A stretch of 64,000 bases of DNA from Rodentibacter caecimuris (GTDB lineage Bacteria; Pseudomonadota; Gammaproteobacteria; Enterobacterales; Pasteurellaceae), in assembly GCF_024622045.1 (NCBI RefSeq), contig NZ_JANKBP010000014.1, one strand, 5' to 3'. The notes under the pieces were generated by a model, which was not told where the DNA came from, did no database searches, and saw only the letters and a list, made by a program, of their open reading frames with translations. A program made the translations under genes and the position numbers. Positions 44,545 through 53,505 of the stretch are shown here, one piece after another. How positions within the stretch are numbered: position 1 is the first letter of the stretch; each line of letters opens with the position of its first letter.

Positions 44545-47133
44545 TTATTGTGGTTTCACCACAACATTTAACAATTTACCCGGCACGTAAATTACTTTCA
44601 CGATTTGCTGACCATCAATGAATTTCTTCACATTTTCATCGGCAAAAGCAGTAGTTTTTACTGTTTCTTCATCGGCATTTGAGGCGACGGTAACTTTTCC
44701 ACGTACTTTACCGTTTACTTGTACAACAATGAGTTTTTCATCTTCCACCATTGCCGCTTCATCGGCTTTCACCCATTCAGCCGTATCGATATTGTTTTTA
44801 TTGCCCAAGGCATGCCATAACTCGAAACAAATATGTGGGGTAATCGGATAAAGCATACGTACTACCGCACTTAATGCTTCCGCCATTACCGCAAGATCTT
44901 GCTCGGTTTCTAATGGCGCTTTAGTGAGTTTGTTCATCAACTCCATAATTGCCGCAATCGCAGTATTGAAAGTTTGGCGGCGGCCAATATCGTCACTCAC
45001 TTTTGCTATAGTTTTATGCACTTCACGGCGAAGGGCTTTTTGATCCGCTGAAAGTGCGGTGACATCTAATGCCGTTTTTGCAGGGTTTTGTTGGTATTGA
45101 TACACCAAGTTCCACACACGACCTAAAAAACGTTTCGCCCCTTCCACGCCCGATTCTTGCCATTCAAGGGTCATATCCGCAGGGGAAGCAAACATCATAA
45201 ACAAACGAACCGTATCCGCACCGTATTTTTCCACCATTTCTTGCGGATCGATACCGTTATTTTTCGATTTCGACATTTTGGTCATACCGGAATGTACAAG
45301 TTCGCGCCCCTCAGGATCAGTCGCCTTAATAATACGGCCTTTCTCGTCACGTTCAAGGGTAACTTGCGTTGGGCTGACCCAGATACGTTCATTAGTCGGA
45401 CTGGTGTAATAGAAAGCATCGGCAAGTACCATACCTTGACATAATAATTTGGTTGCCGGTTCATCGCTGGTTACAAACCCGGCATCATGCAAGAGTTTGT
45501 GGAAGAAGCGGAAGTATAACAAGTGCATTGTAGCGTGTTCGATACCGCCGATATATTGATCCACCGGTAACCAGTAATTAGCTTCCTCTTTATCTAACAT
45601 GGCTTCTGCAAATGTTGGTGAGGTGTAGCGCGCGTAATACCAAGAAGACTCCATAAACGTATCGAAAGTATCCGTTTCTTTTAACGCCGGTGCACCGTTA
45701 AAGGTAGTTTTCGCCCAGTTTGGATCCGCTTTAATCGGGCTTTTCACACCGTCCATCACCACATCTTCCGGGAGAATAATCGGTAAATCTTCCAGCGGTG
45801 CGGGCACTACATCACCGTTTTCAAGAGTAAGCATTGGAATTGGTGCACCCCAATAACGTTGGCGGGATACCCCCCAGTCACGCAAGCGATAGTTTACTTG
45901 GCGTTTACCCATGCCTAGTTTTTCAAGTTTGTCTGCAATGCCGTTGAATGCCCCGTCGAAATCTAATCCGTCAAATTCTGCCGAATTGACTAAAACTCCG
46001 TGCTCGGTGAACGCTTCTTTACTTAAATTAATTTCTTGACCGGCAAGTGGTGCGATAACTTGTTTTAACGGTAAAGCGTATTTTTGAGCGAACTCATAGT
46101 CGCGTTGGTCGTGAGCAGGCACTGCCATGACCGCACCTGTACCATAGTGCATTAATACGAAGTTCGCCACCCAGATCGGCAATTTTTCACCGGTTAACGG
46201 GTGAATCGCAAACAAACCTGTCGCCATGCCTTTTTTCTCCATGGTGGCAAGATCGGCTTCGGCAACTTTCGCATTTTTCGCTTCTTGAATGAATGCGGCC
46301 AGTTCGGGATTATTTTGTGCTGCAAGGCTTGCTAATGGGTGAGCGGCGGCAATACCTAAATAGCTCACCCCATAGAACGTATCGGGGCGGGTGGTGTAAA
46401 CCGCTAATTTTTTGTTGGTTTCTGCTACATCAAAGGTAATCTCAACCCCTTCTGAACGACCGATCCAGTTTCGTTGCATGGTCTTCACCATATCCGGCCA
46501 TTGCGGAAGATTATCCAACCCGCCTAATAACTGTTCGGCATAATCAGTGATTTTAATAAACCATTGTGGGATTTCTTTTTGTTCCACAGGTGTATCGCAA
46601 CGCCAACAGCAACCGTCATGCACTTGCTCGTTGGCAAGTACCGTTTCATCATTCGGACACCAGTTTACGGTTGAGGTTTTTTTATACACCAAGCCTTTTT
46701 TGTAAAGCTCGGTAAAAAACCATTGTTCCCATTTGTAATATTCAGGTTTACAGGTCGCAATTTCACGATCCCAATCATAACCAAAGCCCAATATTTTGAG
46801 CTGATTCTTCATATATTCAATGTTTTCGTATGTCCATTTTGCCGGTGCGGTTTTGTGTTTAATCGCCGCTCCTTCAGCAGGCAAACCAAAGGCATCCCAA
46901 CCAATCGGTTGTAACACATTTTTACCGTTCATACGTTGATAACGTGAAACCACATCACCAATCGTATAGTTACGCACGTGCCCCATATGCAGACGACCGG
47001 ACGGATATGGGAACATAGAAAGACAATAATATTTCTCTTTACTTACATCTTTAACCGCTTTAAAGACTTTATTTTCTGCCCAATATTGTTGAACCTTAGG
47101 TTCAATCATATCGGGACGATATTGTTCTTGCAT
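44545..47133 (-). CDS. leuS: Leucyl-tRNA synthetase
   Basis: Charges tRNA-Leu and edits mischarged products. The 862-residue class I enzyme has the HIGH motif in PYPSGRLHMGHVRNY (about 42-56), a CP1 editing domain (about 220-415, including TTRPDTFYGVSY) and the KMSKS motif in MTKMSKSKNNGIDP (about 620). Length is typical. The start has an AAGGTG ribosome site. Upstream on the other side begins the DUF4062 gene. Confidence 0.99.
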   Translation of the reverse strand: MQEQYRPDMIEPKVQQYWAENKVFKAVKDVSKEKYYCLSMFPYPSGRLHMGHVRNYTIGDVVSRYQRMNGKNVLQPIGWDAFGLPAEGAAIKHKTAPAKWTYENIEYMKNQLKILGFGYDWDREIATCKPEYYKWEQWFFTELYKKGLVYKKTSTVNWCPNDETVLANEQVHDGCCWRCDTPVEQKEIPQWFIKITDYAEQLLGGLDNLPQWPDMVKTMQRNWIGRSEGVEITFDVAETNKKLAVYTTRPDTFYGVSYLGIAAAHPLASLAAQNNPELAAFIQEAKNAKVAEADLATMEKKGMATGLFAIHPLTGEKLPIWVANFVLMHYGTGAVMAVPAHDQRDYEFAQKYALPLKQVIAPLAGQEINLSKEAFTEHGVLVNSAEFDGLDFDGAFNGIADKLEKLGMGKRQVNYRLRDWGVSRQRYWGAPIPMLTLENGDVVPAPLEDLPIILPEDVVMDGVKSPIKADPNWAKTTFNGAPALKETDTFDTFMESSWYYARYTSPTFAEAMLDKEEANYWLPVDQYIGGIEHATMHLLYFRFFHKLLHDAGFVTSDEPATKLLCQGMVLADAFYYTSPTNERIWVSPTQVTLERDEKGRIIKATDPEGRELVHSGMTKMSKSKNNGIDPQEMVEKYGADTVRLFMMFASPADMTLEWQESGVEGAKRFLGRVWNLVYQYQQNPAKTALDVTALSADQKALRREVHKTIAKVSDDIGRRQTFNTAIAAIMELMNKLTKAPLETEQDLAVMAEALSAVVRMLYPITPHICFELWHALGNKNNIDTAEWVKADEAAMVEDEKLIVVQVNGKVRGKVTVASNADEETVKTTAFADENVKKFIDGQQIVKVIYVPGKLLNVVVKPQ

Positions 47134-47243
47134 AAAATCACCTTAAATTTTGACCGCACTCTGGCGGGATTTTTACATGAGAAAATTGATTCATAGAATA
47201 TCGTAAAACGCTATAAATTGGTAGGGCAGTAGTAGTTAAAATC

Positions 47244-47295
47244 TCCCCTATCGTATAGAATGTATTTCGCATAGGGGATTAAGTGATAGCTTAAT
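47244..47295. other. Two hairpins in the leuS / DUF4062 spacer
   Basis: TCCCCTAT (47244-47251) pairs with ATAGGGGA (47271-47278), and ATTAAG (47278-47283) pairs with CTTAAT (47290-47295). They might be a relic of an insertion boundary, an operator or leuS leader structure. A weak promoter (TTAATC, 17 bases, TATAGT at 47314-47319) toward the DUF4062 gene follows. Confidence 0.5.
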
Positions 47296-47354
47296 CATAT
47301 CTACTAAAATTGTTATAGTATTAAATTGACTACATGTACAGCATTGGGTAAACC

Positions 47355-48683
47355 ATGGACAATAAAAAATACCAGGTGTTTGTAAGTTCTACATATACAG
47401 ATCTTATTGAGGTCAGAAATAAGGTTATAAATAGTATTCTTTCAATGGAACAGTTTCCAGCTGGTATGGAGATGTTCAGTGCTGAAGATTCTCAGCAATG
47501 GGAGATAATAAAAAGAACGATAGATTCAAGTGATTATTATGTTGTAATAATTGGGCATAGGTACGGGAGTATTGAGCCTAAAGATGGAATCAGTTACACA
47601 GAAAAAGAATATGATTATGCTGTTTCTAAAGATATTCCTGTTTTAGCATTTATTCAGGATCGTAATGTAGCATTAAAACCTCATGAGAGAGAAAATGATA
47701 AAGATAAAGCTGATAAGTTAGATAAATTTGTTGATAAGGCAAAAACTAGAATGTGCCAGTTTTGGACTGATTCTAATGACTTGATTTCTAAAGTTCCAAC
47801 TGCACTATTTAAATCATTTTTAAATAAACCACAAATTGGATGGATTAGGGGGAGTAATTCAATATCTCCTGAGGTTGTTAATGAATTGGCCCGATTAAGT
47901 AAGGAAAATAATGAATTAAAAAATAAATTATTAGAGTTAGAAAGAGATAACGATATTCCTAATATTAATATTCAGCTAAATGGTGGTGATTCACTAGAGC
48001 TTTCTTATCCTGATAGATTTGAAGGAACTATTAGTGTTCCTAAAATGTTAAAAAGAGAAAGTATAGAACCTGATTTATTAGAGTTTATTACGGATGGTGA
48101 TATAGAACAGTATAATAGTAATATACCATCAGAAGAGGAGATTTATAATTATAACAAAGCACAAATAAGAAATGAGCTGATAAGTAAGAATAAGTTTCCA
48201 CTATTTTTCTCTATATCTAATATGGGACAGGTAAAGGCGACAGATATACATATAGAGTTATCTTTCCCAAAAGAAATAAAATTGTTCTTTAAAGGAGAAG
48301 AGCCATCTCTAGAATTTATTAAAGATCCTAGACCATCTGATATTCTTTTGTCAGCAGAGAAAAAGAAACGAGAAGCGACTGATCCTGTAACTAAATTAAT
48401 TAACCAATATAGTAACTTAGGTAGAGTGGTAGCCTCTCCATCTATACTACCTCCATTAAAATTAGAAAATTTGAACAGATCTTATAGAAAAGATCTCTAT
48501 CTAAAAGATAATAATGTAGTTGTAATAAAAGTTGATAGTTTATTACAAACTTTAACAACTAAAATTGATAGAGATTTATTTATTGTTCCTTTAGAAAAAG
48601 GTAATTATGTTGTAGTTGCCTATATTATATGTGAGCAGTATAAAGATGGTGTAGAGTTATCATTTCCATTAATTATCAAATAA
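47355..48683 (+). CDS. DUF4062-domain protein (accessory gene)
   Basis: A 442-residue protein. Residues about 5-110 form a DUF4062 domain, a Rossmann/TIR-like fold: YQVFVSSTYTDLIEVRNKV, then YYVVIIGHRYGSI and GISYTEKEYDYAVSKDIPV. A coiled coil follows (about 175-198, LSKENNELKNKLLELERD). The rest is beta-rich and includes NMGQVKATDIHIELSFP, like an Ig-type domain. DUF4062 is common at the N-terminus of STAND-type proteins linked to immunity; the NTPase part is absent here. The gene is AT-rich, uses AGA and ATA codons freely and has no uptake signal, all pointing to recent transfer. Its end overlaps the yggU end by 15 bases. Function unknown. Confidence 0.85.
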   Translation: MDNKKYQVFVSSTYTDLIEVRNKVINSILSMEQFPAGMEMFSAEDSQQWEIIKRTIDSSDYYVVIIGHRYGSIEPKDGISYTEKEYDYAVSKDIPVLAFIQDRNVALKPHERENDKDKADKLDKFVDKAKTRMCQFWTDSNDLISKVPTALFKSFLNKPQIGWIRGSNSISPEVVNELARLSKENNELKNKLLELERDNDIPNINIQLNGGDSLELSYPDRFEGTISVPKMLKRESIEPDLLEFITDGDIEQYNSNIPSEEEIYNYNKAQIRNELISKNKFPLFFSISNMGQVKATDIHIELSFPKEIKLFFKGEEPSLEFIKDPRPSDILLSAEKKKREATDPVTKLINQYSNLGRVVASPSILPPLKLENLNRSYRKDLYLKDNNVVVIKVDSLLQTLTTKIDRDLFIVPLEKGNYVVVAYIICEQYKDGVELSFPLIIK

Positions 48684-48965
48684 GCGTCTTTCGATTTCTT
48701 TCGGGATTAATTTAGGGGCTGGAATCCAAATTTGTTTATGACGATTTAATTCGCCTTTTTCCAACAGGATACTGCTTTTCGGTACTTTGAAAATTTTGCT
48801 TAAGAATTTCAATAAATGTGCGTTTGCTTGCCCTTCTATGGGAGGCGCGGTAATGGTGATTTTGAGTTCTTCATTATGTATTCCAACAATTTGATCTTTG
48901 CTGGCTTTGGGTTGTAAAAAAATCTTCAAGCGAATGCCGTCGGGCATTTTTTCGATTGCTGACAT
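48669..48965 (-). CDS. yggU: DUF167/YggU-family protein
   Basis: A 98-residue small protein of the conserved DUF167 family (function unknown). Core motifs are LKIFLQPKASKDQIVG (about 12-27) and ITAPPIEGQANAHLLKFLSKIF (about 35-56). It is downstream of yggT on the same strand with a 64-base gap, the familiar yggT-yggU pairing. The last codons overlap the convergent DUF4062 gene. Confidence 0.92.
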   Translation of the reverse strand: MSAIEKMPDGIRLKIFLQPKASKDQIVGIHNEELKITITAPPIEGQANAHLLKFLSKIFKVPKSSILLEKGELNRHKQIWIPAPKLIPKEIERRLFDN

Positions 48966-49029
48966 ATATCAATCTCGTAAAGAAAAGCCACGTAGAACGT
49001 GGCTGAGAACAGGTATTTTATGACCGCAC

Positions 49030-49575
49030 TTATCCTGCAATCACCCAAAGCCCTTGTAGCATATCAATCATAAAGTTATTGATAAATAATAAGATAAACA
49101 CAATGACCATGGGTGAAAAATCAATCACGCCGATAGTCGGCAAAATTTTTCTAACAGGGCGTAATAACGGCTCCGACAGTTGATAGAATGCGTAGAATAT
49201 CGGATTGTTGCCACGATTAAACCAACTTGAAATCGCACCGATAAATAGCACATAGAAAATGGTCATTCCAATTGCTTTTAAAATGCTTAATAGGCCTAAA
49301 ATTACCATCACATCAATCGCCAATCCAAAGTAAAGTAAGGATTTTAATGCGCCGAGGATAAAGATCAGCAGGACGGCTGAAGTATCTATATTTTTGATGA
49401 TCGGCATCATTTTACGAATGGGTTTAAGTAGCGGTTCTGTAATTTTTACTATAAATTGTGAAAGAGGATTGTAGTAATCCACTTTCGCCAATTGTAGCCA
49501 AATGCGTAAAACCAACACCAGTGCATAAAGGTTGATGATTGAGCCGACAAATAATGCGGTTTGTGATAATTCCAT
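49030..49575 (-). CDS. yggT: YggT-family membrane protein
   Basis: A 181-residue protein with two repeats of the YggT domain: each has a hydrophobic hairpin followed by a P-L.RP.R segment (TEPLLKPIRKMMP near residue 47 and SEPLLRPVRKILP near 139). The first ATG at 49584 sits directly on the AAAGGA ribosome site, so the second ATG at 49575, eight bases away, is the likely start; it overlaps the corA stop by one base. Members are linked to osmotic tolerance or division in other bacteria, but the role is not firm. Confidence 0.9.
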   Translation of the reverse strand: MELSQTALFVGSIINLYALVLVLRIWLQLAKVDYYNPLSQFIVKITEPLLKPIRKMMPIIKNIDTSAVLLIFILGALKSLLYFGLAIDVMVILGLLSILKAIGMTIFYVLFIGAISSWFNRGNNPIFYAFYQLSEPLLRPVRKILPTIGVIDFSPMVIVFILLFINNFMIDMLQGLWVIAG

Positions 49576-50522
49576 TATAGCCATCCTTTTCGTTTGAAAT
49601 AAATGTATGGTGTGAGTGCTGCGGAGATCATTAAGCCGATAGCCATGGGGTAACCGTATTTGAAATGGAGCTCCGGCATAAATTCAAAGTTCATTCCGTA
49701 AGTGGATGCGACTAGTGTTGCCGGTAGGAACATAACGGATACTACCGAGAAAAATTTCATAATTTTGTTCTGCTCAATATTGATGTAACCCATTGCCGCT
49801 TGCATGAGAAAGTTCACTTTTTGGAACAGTGATTCGTTGTGCGGTTGTAGGGATTCAATATCTCGTAGGATTTCTCGAGCCTGTTCCAGCTGGTTTGCCG
49901 GCAAACGGGTTTTGCGTACCAAAAAACCGAGTGCGCGTTGGGTATCCATCAAGCATAGACGCACTTTAGAGCTGGTATCTTCCTGTTCGGTGAGCGTATT
50001 TAAGGCTTCATCAAACGCCTCACCTTGGGTTCCGTTTAAAATCACTCGACTTAATTCTTCTAGGTCAGCATAAACATTTTCGATGACATCGGCAAGTTGT
50101 TCGATTTTGGTTTCAAATAAATCGAGCAACACTTCATAAGCGTTAAATTCTAGTAAGCGTTGACTGCGGGATCGCATACGATATAAACGAAATGCGGGCA
50201 GTTCCCGATCCCGTAAGGTAAATAAGCGACCATCGCGGATGGTAAACGCCACACTGGCAAGATCCGCATAGTTATTTTCATCTTCACAGTAAAAGAATGA
50301 GTGTAAGTGTAAGCCGTCTTCGTCTTCAAAGAAACGGGCGGACGCTTCAATATCTTCTAATTCAAGGAAAGAGGCAAGGCTTTGCCCTAAGCTTTCTTGT
50401 AGCATTTCACGCTCTTCGCCGGTAGGTTCAAGCAAATCAAGCCAGATTGCGCTGTTGAGATCCGTTTGATCTTCATCGATCCGAAATAAACGGGAATCGT
50501 TGATAGTAAAAGCATTGATCAT
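49575..50522 (-). CDS. corA: Magnesium/cobalt transporter CorA
   Basis: Pentameric Mg2+ channel of the inner membrane. The 315-residue protein has a large soluble N-terminal domain and two C-terminal helices; the signature YGMNFEFMPEL (about 278-288) lies between them, and the end YIYFKRKGWL is typical of the family. The start has an AAAGGAG ribosome site. Its long leader contains three hairpins (50635-50710) that could respond to Mg2+ or be a separate RNA. It is coupled to yggT. Confidence 0.97.
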   Translation of the reverse strand: MINAFTINDSRLFRIDEDQTDLNSAIWLDLLEPTGEEREMLQESLGQSLASFLELEDIEASARFFEDEDGLHLHSFFYCEDENNYADLASVAFTIRDGRLFTLRDRELPAFRLYRMRSRSQRLLEFNAYEVLLDLFETKIEQLADVIENVYADLEELSRVILNGTQGEAFDEALNTLTEQEDTSSKVRLCLMDTQRALGFLVRKTRLPANQLEQAREILRDIESLQPHNESLFQKVNFLMQAAMGYINIEQNKIMKFFSVVSVMFLPATLVASTYGMNFEFMPELHFKYGYPMAIGLMISAALTPYIYFKRKGWL

Positions 50523-50634
50523 TTCATACTCCTTTTGGGATTATGAACAGTTAACCGTGAACAAAAGAATGTCAAACGAATAAAAGTGCGGTTAAAAATT
50601 GCGGTATTTTCGTTTGCTGTTAAGGATGCCGAAA

Positions 50635-50710
50635 TCGGTAAATCTACCGACGAACTCTCGCCGATAGCCGTTTGGCATTGGGCGGGAGTCTAAAGCGATA
50701 TTCGGTATCG
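50635..50710 (-). ncRNA. Candidate structured RNA in the corA leader
   Basis: Three adjacent hairpins: CGATA-ccgaa-TATCG (50696-50710), a 9-bp stem ACTCCCGCC/GGCGAGAGT (50654-50689, with an inner GCC/GGC) and TCGGTA-gatt-TACCGA (50635-50650). They lie about 110-190 bases before corA. The density of stems is far above the surroundings. It does not look like the M-box consensus I recall. Either a cis-acting leader or an independent small RNA. Confidence 0.5.
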
Positions 50711-50805
50711 ACTATGACTGTCCAAAGTGTGTGTCCTTCTCATTAAAAAATCGGGCGAATGTTACGCTTGAAAGGGGAATTCGTCAAGTTTTTGTGGAAA
50801 ATAAA

Positions 50806-50822
50806 TGGGGCAAAATGCCCCA
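50806..50822 (-). terminator. Terminator of the yajG-like gene
   Basis: TGGGGCA-AAA-TGCCCCA directly after the stop codon, followed on the minus strand by TTTATTTT. Confidence 0.85.
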
Positions 50823-50829
50823 AACAGGA

Positions 50830-51429
50830 TTAGCGGGTATATTGATTGATTGCTGTCGCGACTTCTTGATCTTGGTAGATATTATTAACAATGTCTTTGA
50901 AGGTCTCGCCAAGCACTTTTTGAATTTCGTCATTGTCGGCATTAAATGCGCCGGATTGTGAGCGGCTCACATTAAAGTCTTTGTTATATTTTCCGCCGGT
51001 TCCCTGCACATGTACGGTCACTCGAATTTTACTGTTGAGATTGTAACGTAAATTGCCTTGATCCACTTGAGTGAAAAAATCTTTTATTTCAACGGTTACA
51101 CCTGCATTTGAATTGTTTACCTGTCCGATGCGGAATCCCTTGCTTACCAAATTTTGTTGCATCACTTGTTGGAATAATTGCGTTACATTCGGAGAAGCAT
51201 TGAGTTTCACTAATTCCCCGTTTTTTACGTAACTGGCGACATCTTGTTTTGAGCGGGAATCGCTGGTAGTGACATAAACAACGGCAGATTGATTAACATT
51301 CATGGAAGCACTTGGCGCAGGCGGTGTGAATGTTAATGTATTGGATTGAGTTTGGCAGCCGGCAAGAAACATTGTCGCAACAGTGAGACCGGTAAAAGAT
51401 AATGTTTTGATTTTATTCGAGAGTTTCAT
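50830..51429 (-). CDS. yajG: YajG-family lipoprotein
   Basis: A 199-residue lipoprotein with signal peptide and lipobox MFLAGCQTQ (Cys about 25). The mature part has the YajG pattern: VYVTTSDSRSKQDVASYV (about 51-68), MQQNLVSKGFRIG (about 90-102) and a C-terminal helix. It is divergent from bolA, and yajG beside bolA is also found in E. coli. Function unknown, outer-membrane or periplasmic by its signal. Confidence 0.88.
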   Translation of the reverse strand: MKLSNKIKTLSFTGLTVATMFLAGCQTQSNTLTFTPPAPSASMNVNQSAVVYVTTSDSRSKQDVASYVKNGELVKLNASPNVTQLFQQVMQQNLVSKGFRIGQVNNSNAGVTVEIKDFFTQVDQGNLRYNLNSKIRVTVHVQGTGGKYNKDFNVSRSQSGAFNADNDEIQKVLGETFKDIVNNIYQDQEVATAINQYTR

Positions 51430-51522
51430 AATTTCCTCAATTAAGCGGGTTGATTTGTGTTATTCTTGCAGACTTAATGGCGGATGTATAGCCTTCCAAC
51501 AAAATTTTATTGGAGATTAATG

Positions 51523-51834
51523 ATGTCAAAGCAACAAGAATTATTGGATAAAATAAGCGCTGAATTTCAACCGCACTTTGCAACGGTAGAAAATGAAAGT
51601 CACATGCATAGTTCCGGTCGTGGTGCAAATTCTCACTTTAAATTAGTTATTGTGAGTGATGTTTTTGATGGGATGAGTAAGGTTAAACGCCATCAAAAAT
51701 TGTATCAATTATTTGCCGATGATTTAAAAAGCGGCATTCATGCCTTAGCGCTATATCTTTATACAAGAAAAGAATGGGAAGAGCGTGGTGAGGTATTTCC
51801 AAATTCACCAAACTGTGTCGGAGTTGGATTATAA
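51523..51834 (+). CDS. bolA: BolA-family protein
   Basis: A 103-residue BolA protein, which in other bacteria partners with monothiol glutaredoxins and affects cell shape and iron-sulfur trafficking. The family core is ESHMHSSGRGANSHFKLVIVS (about 25-45) followed by RHQKLYQLFADDL and HALALYLYTRKEW. Two adjacent ATGs exist; the second (51523) has ideal spacing from GGAG. An uptake signal is inside (ACCGCACTT at 51569-51577). Confidence 0.95.
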   Translation: MSKQQELLDKISAEFQPHFATVENESHMHSSGRGANSHFKLVIVSDVFDGMSKVKRHQKLYQLFADDLKSGIHALALYLYTRKEWEERGEVFPNSPNCVGVGL

Positions 51835-52159
51835 TTTGATTGTTTTCTGCTCATAACTCTTTGTGTGTATCTTTCAAAAAGTTCACAATTTTTTCACAAA
51901 AAGTGTGGGTTAAAGTGGAATGAAGCGCAGATTTTAGCTAGAATAAGTCGTTTTAATTTTTATATTTTCAATTTTTTGATGTTGTAAAAGCTCAATTACT
52001 TTGTCAAAAAATTAAACCGATTTGAGTTTTTTATTTATGTGTCAGTAGTTAATACTTTAACGGTTTAACGTATTCTCTGTCACGCTCAAACACGAGATTG
52101 CATTTAACCTTGTTTATTTGCAGTCGTATTTTTTAACCTTGAAAAGTAGTGCAAACAGT
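51835..52159. other. Upstream region of the nqr operon
   Basis: 325 bp with no gene. It is AT-rich and must contain the nqr promoter, but no textbook -35/-10 pair stands out. No riboswitch-like structure was recognised. Confidence 0.5.
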
Positions 52160-53503
52160 ATGATTACAATTAAGAAAGGCTTGGATCTTCCTATCGCAGG
52201 AAAACCGGCACAAGTAATCCACAGCGGTAACGTTGTGAATCAAGTTGCGATTCTTGGTGAGGAGTATGTGGGGATGCGTCCTTCTATGAAGGTACGTGAA
52301 GGTGATGTTGTTAAGAAAGGACAAGTGCTTTTTGAAGACAAGAAAAATCCCGGTGTGGTTTTCACAGCCCCTGCAAGTGGTACTATCACAGCAATAAATC
52401 GTGGCGAAAAACGTGTATTACAATCTGTGGTCATTAATGTGGAAGGCGATGAACAAATCACTTTCGCAAAATACAATGCAGATGAACTCAATACGCTTTC
52501 TTCCGAACAAGTAAAACAAAATCTTGTGGAGTCAGGCTTATGGACGGCATTACGTACGCGTCCTTTTAGCAAAGTTCCTACACTTGAAAGCGAACCTTCT
52601 TCTATCTTTGTGAATGCGATGGATACTAATCCTCTCGCGGCTGATCCTGAAGTCGTGTTAAAAGAGCACTGGCAAGATTTCATCAACGGTTTAACCGTGT
52701 TAAGTCGTTTATTCCCTAGCAAGCCGTTACATCTGTGTAAAACAGGCAATATGAATATTCCGGCTGTGGATTTATCAAATCTTCAAATCCATGACTTTGG
52801 TGGAGTACATCCGGCAGGTCTGGTGGGAACCCATATTCACTTTATTGATCCGGTAGGCGGACATAAAACCGTATGGCATATTAATTATCAAGATGTTATT
52901 GCTATCGGTAAATTATTCACAACCGGTGAACTTTGTGTTGAGAGAGTGATTTCTCTTGCCGGTCCTCAAGTGAAAAATCCACGTCTGATCCGTACCGTGA
53001 TTGGCGTAAATCTTTCACAATTAGTGCAAGACGAGCTAAGTGCGGGCGAAAATCGTGTGATTTCCGGTTCTGTGCTATGCGGTAATACCGCGAAAGGCGC
53101 ACATGACTATTTGGGTCGTTATGCGTTACAGGTTTCGGTTATTATAGAAGGCAATGAAAAAGAGTTCTTTGGTTGGATTACACCGCAACCTAATAAATAT
53201 TCCATTACCCGTACCGTATTAGGACATTTTGGTAAAAAATTATTTAATTTTACCACTGCGGAAAATGGTGGTGAGCGTGCAATGGTACCAATCGGTAACT
53301 ATGAGCGTGTTATGCCGTTGGATATTTTACCAACATTATTGCTCCGTGATTTAATCGCAGGTGATACTGATGGTGCTCAAGCATTAGGTTGTTTAGAGTT
53401 GGATGAAGAAGATTTGGCACTTTGTTCCTTTGTTTGCCCGGGCAAATATGAATATGGTTCCATCTTACGTCAAGCTTTAGAAAAGATTGAGAAGGAAGGT
53501 TAG
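52160..53503 (+). CDS. nqrA: Na+-NQR subunit A
   Basis: Peripheral subunit of the sodium-pumping NADH:ubiquinone reductase. The 447-residue protein starts MITIKKGLDLPIAGKP, the normal NqrA N-terminus, so the longer frame from 52118 is rejected. It includes an ALRTRPFSKVP block (about 126) and a C-terminal CSFVCPGKYEYG. It opens the six-gene nqr operon; nqrB follows after two bases. Confidence 0.97.
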   Translation: MITIKKGLDLPIAGKPAQVIHSGNVVNQVAILGEEYVGMRPSMKVREGDVVKKGQVLFEDKKNPGVVFTAPASGTITAINRGEKRVLQSVVINVEGDEQITFAKYNADELNTLSSEQVKQNLVESGLWTALRTRPFSKVPTLESEPSSIFVNAMDTNPLAADPEVVLKEHWQDFINGLTVLSRLFPSKPLHLCKTGNMNIPAVDLSNLQIHDFGGVHPAGLVGTHIHFIDPVGGHKTVWHINYQDVIAIGKLFTTGELCVERVISLAGPQVKNPRLIRTVIGVNLSQLVQDELSAGENRVISGSVLCGNTAKGAHDYLGRYALQVSVIIEGNEKEFFGWITPQPNKYSITRTVLGHFGKKLFNFTTAENGGERAMVPIGNYERVMPLDILPTLLLRDLIAGDTDGAQALGCLELDEEDLALCSFVCPGKYEYGSILRQALEKIEKEG

Positions 53504-53505
53504 AA

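Larger units (their letters stand above)
50523..50829. other. corA leader / intergenic region
   Basis: About 300 bp with no gene. It includes one uptake signal (50584-50592), a hairpin cluster (50635-50710), a plus-strand frame with no family match, and the terminator of the yajG-like gene at its right end. Confidence 0.7.

Noticed and set aside
50523..50829. M-box (Mg2+ riboswitch) upstream of corA
   Set aside because: The hairpins do not match the M-box consensus that I remember, so only a generic structured leader is reported.
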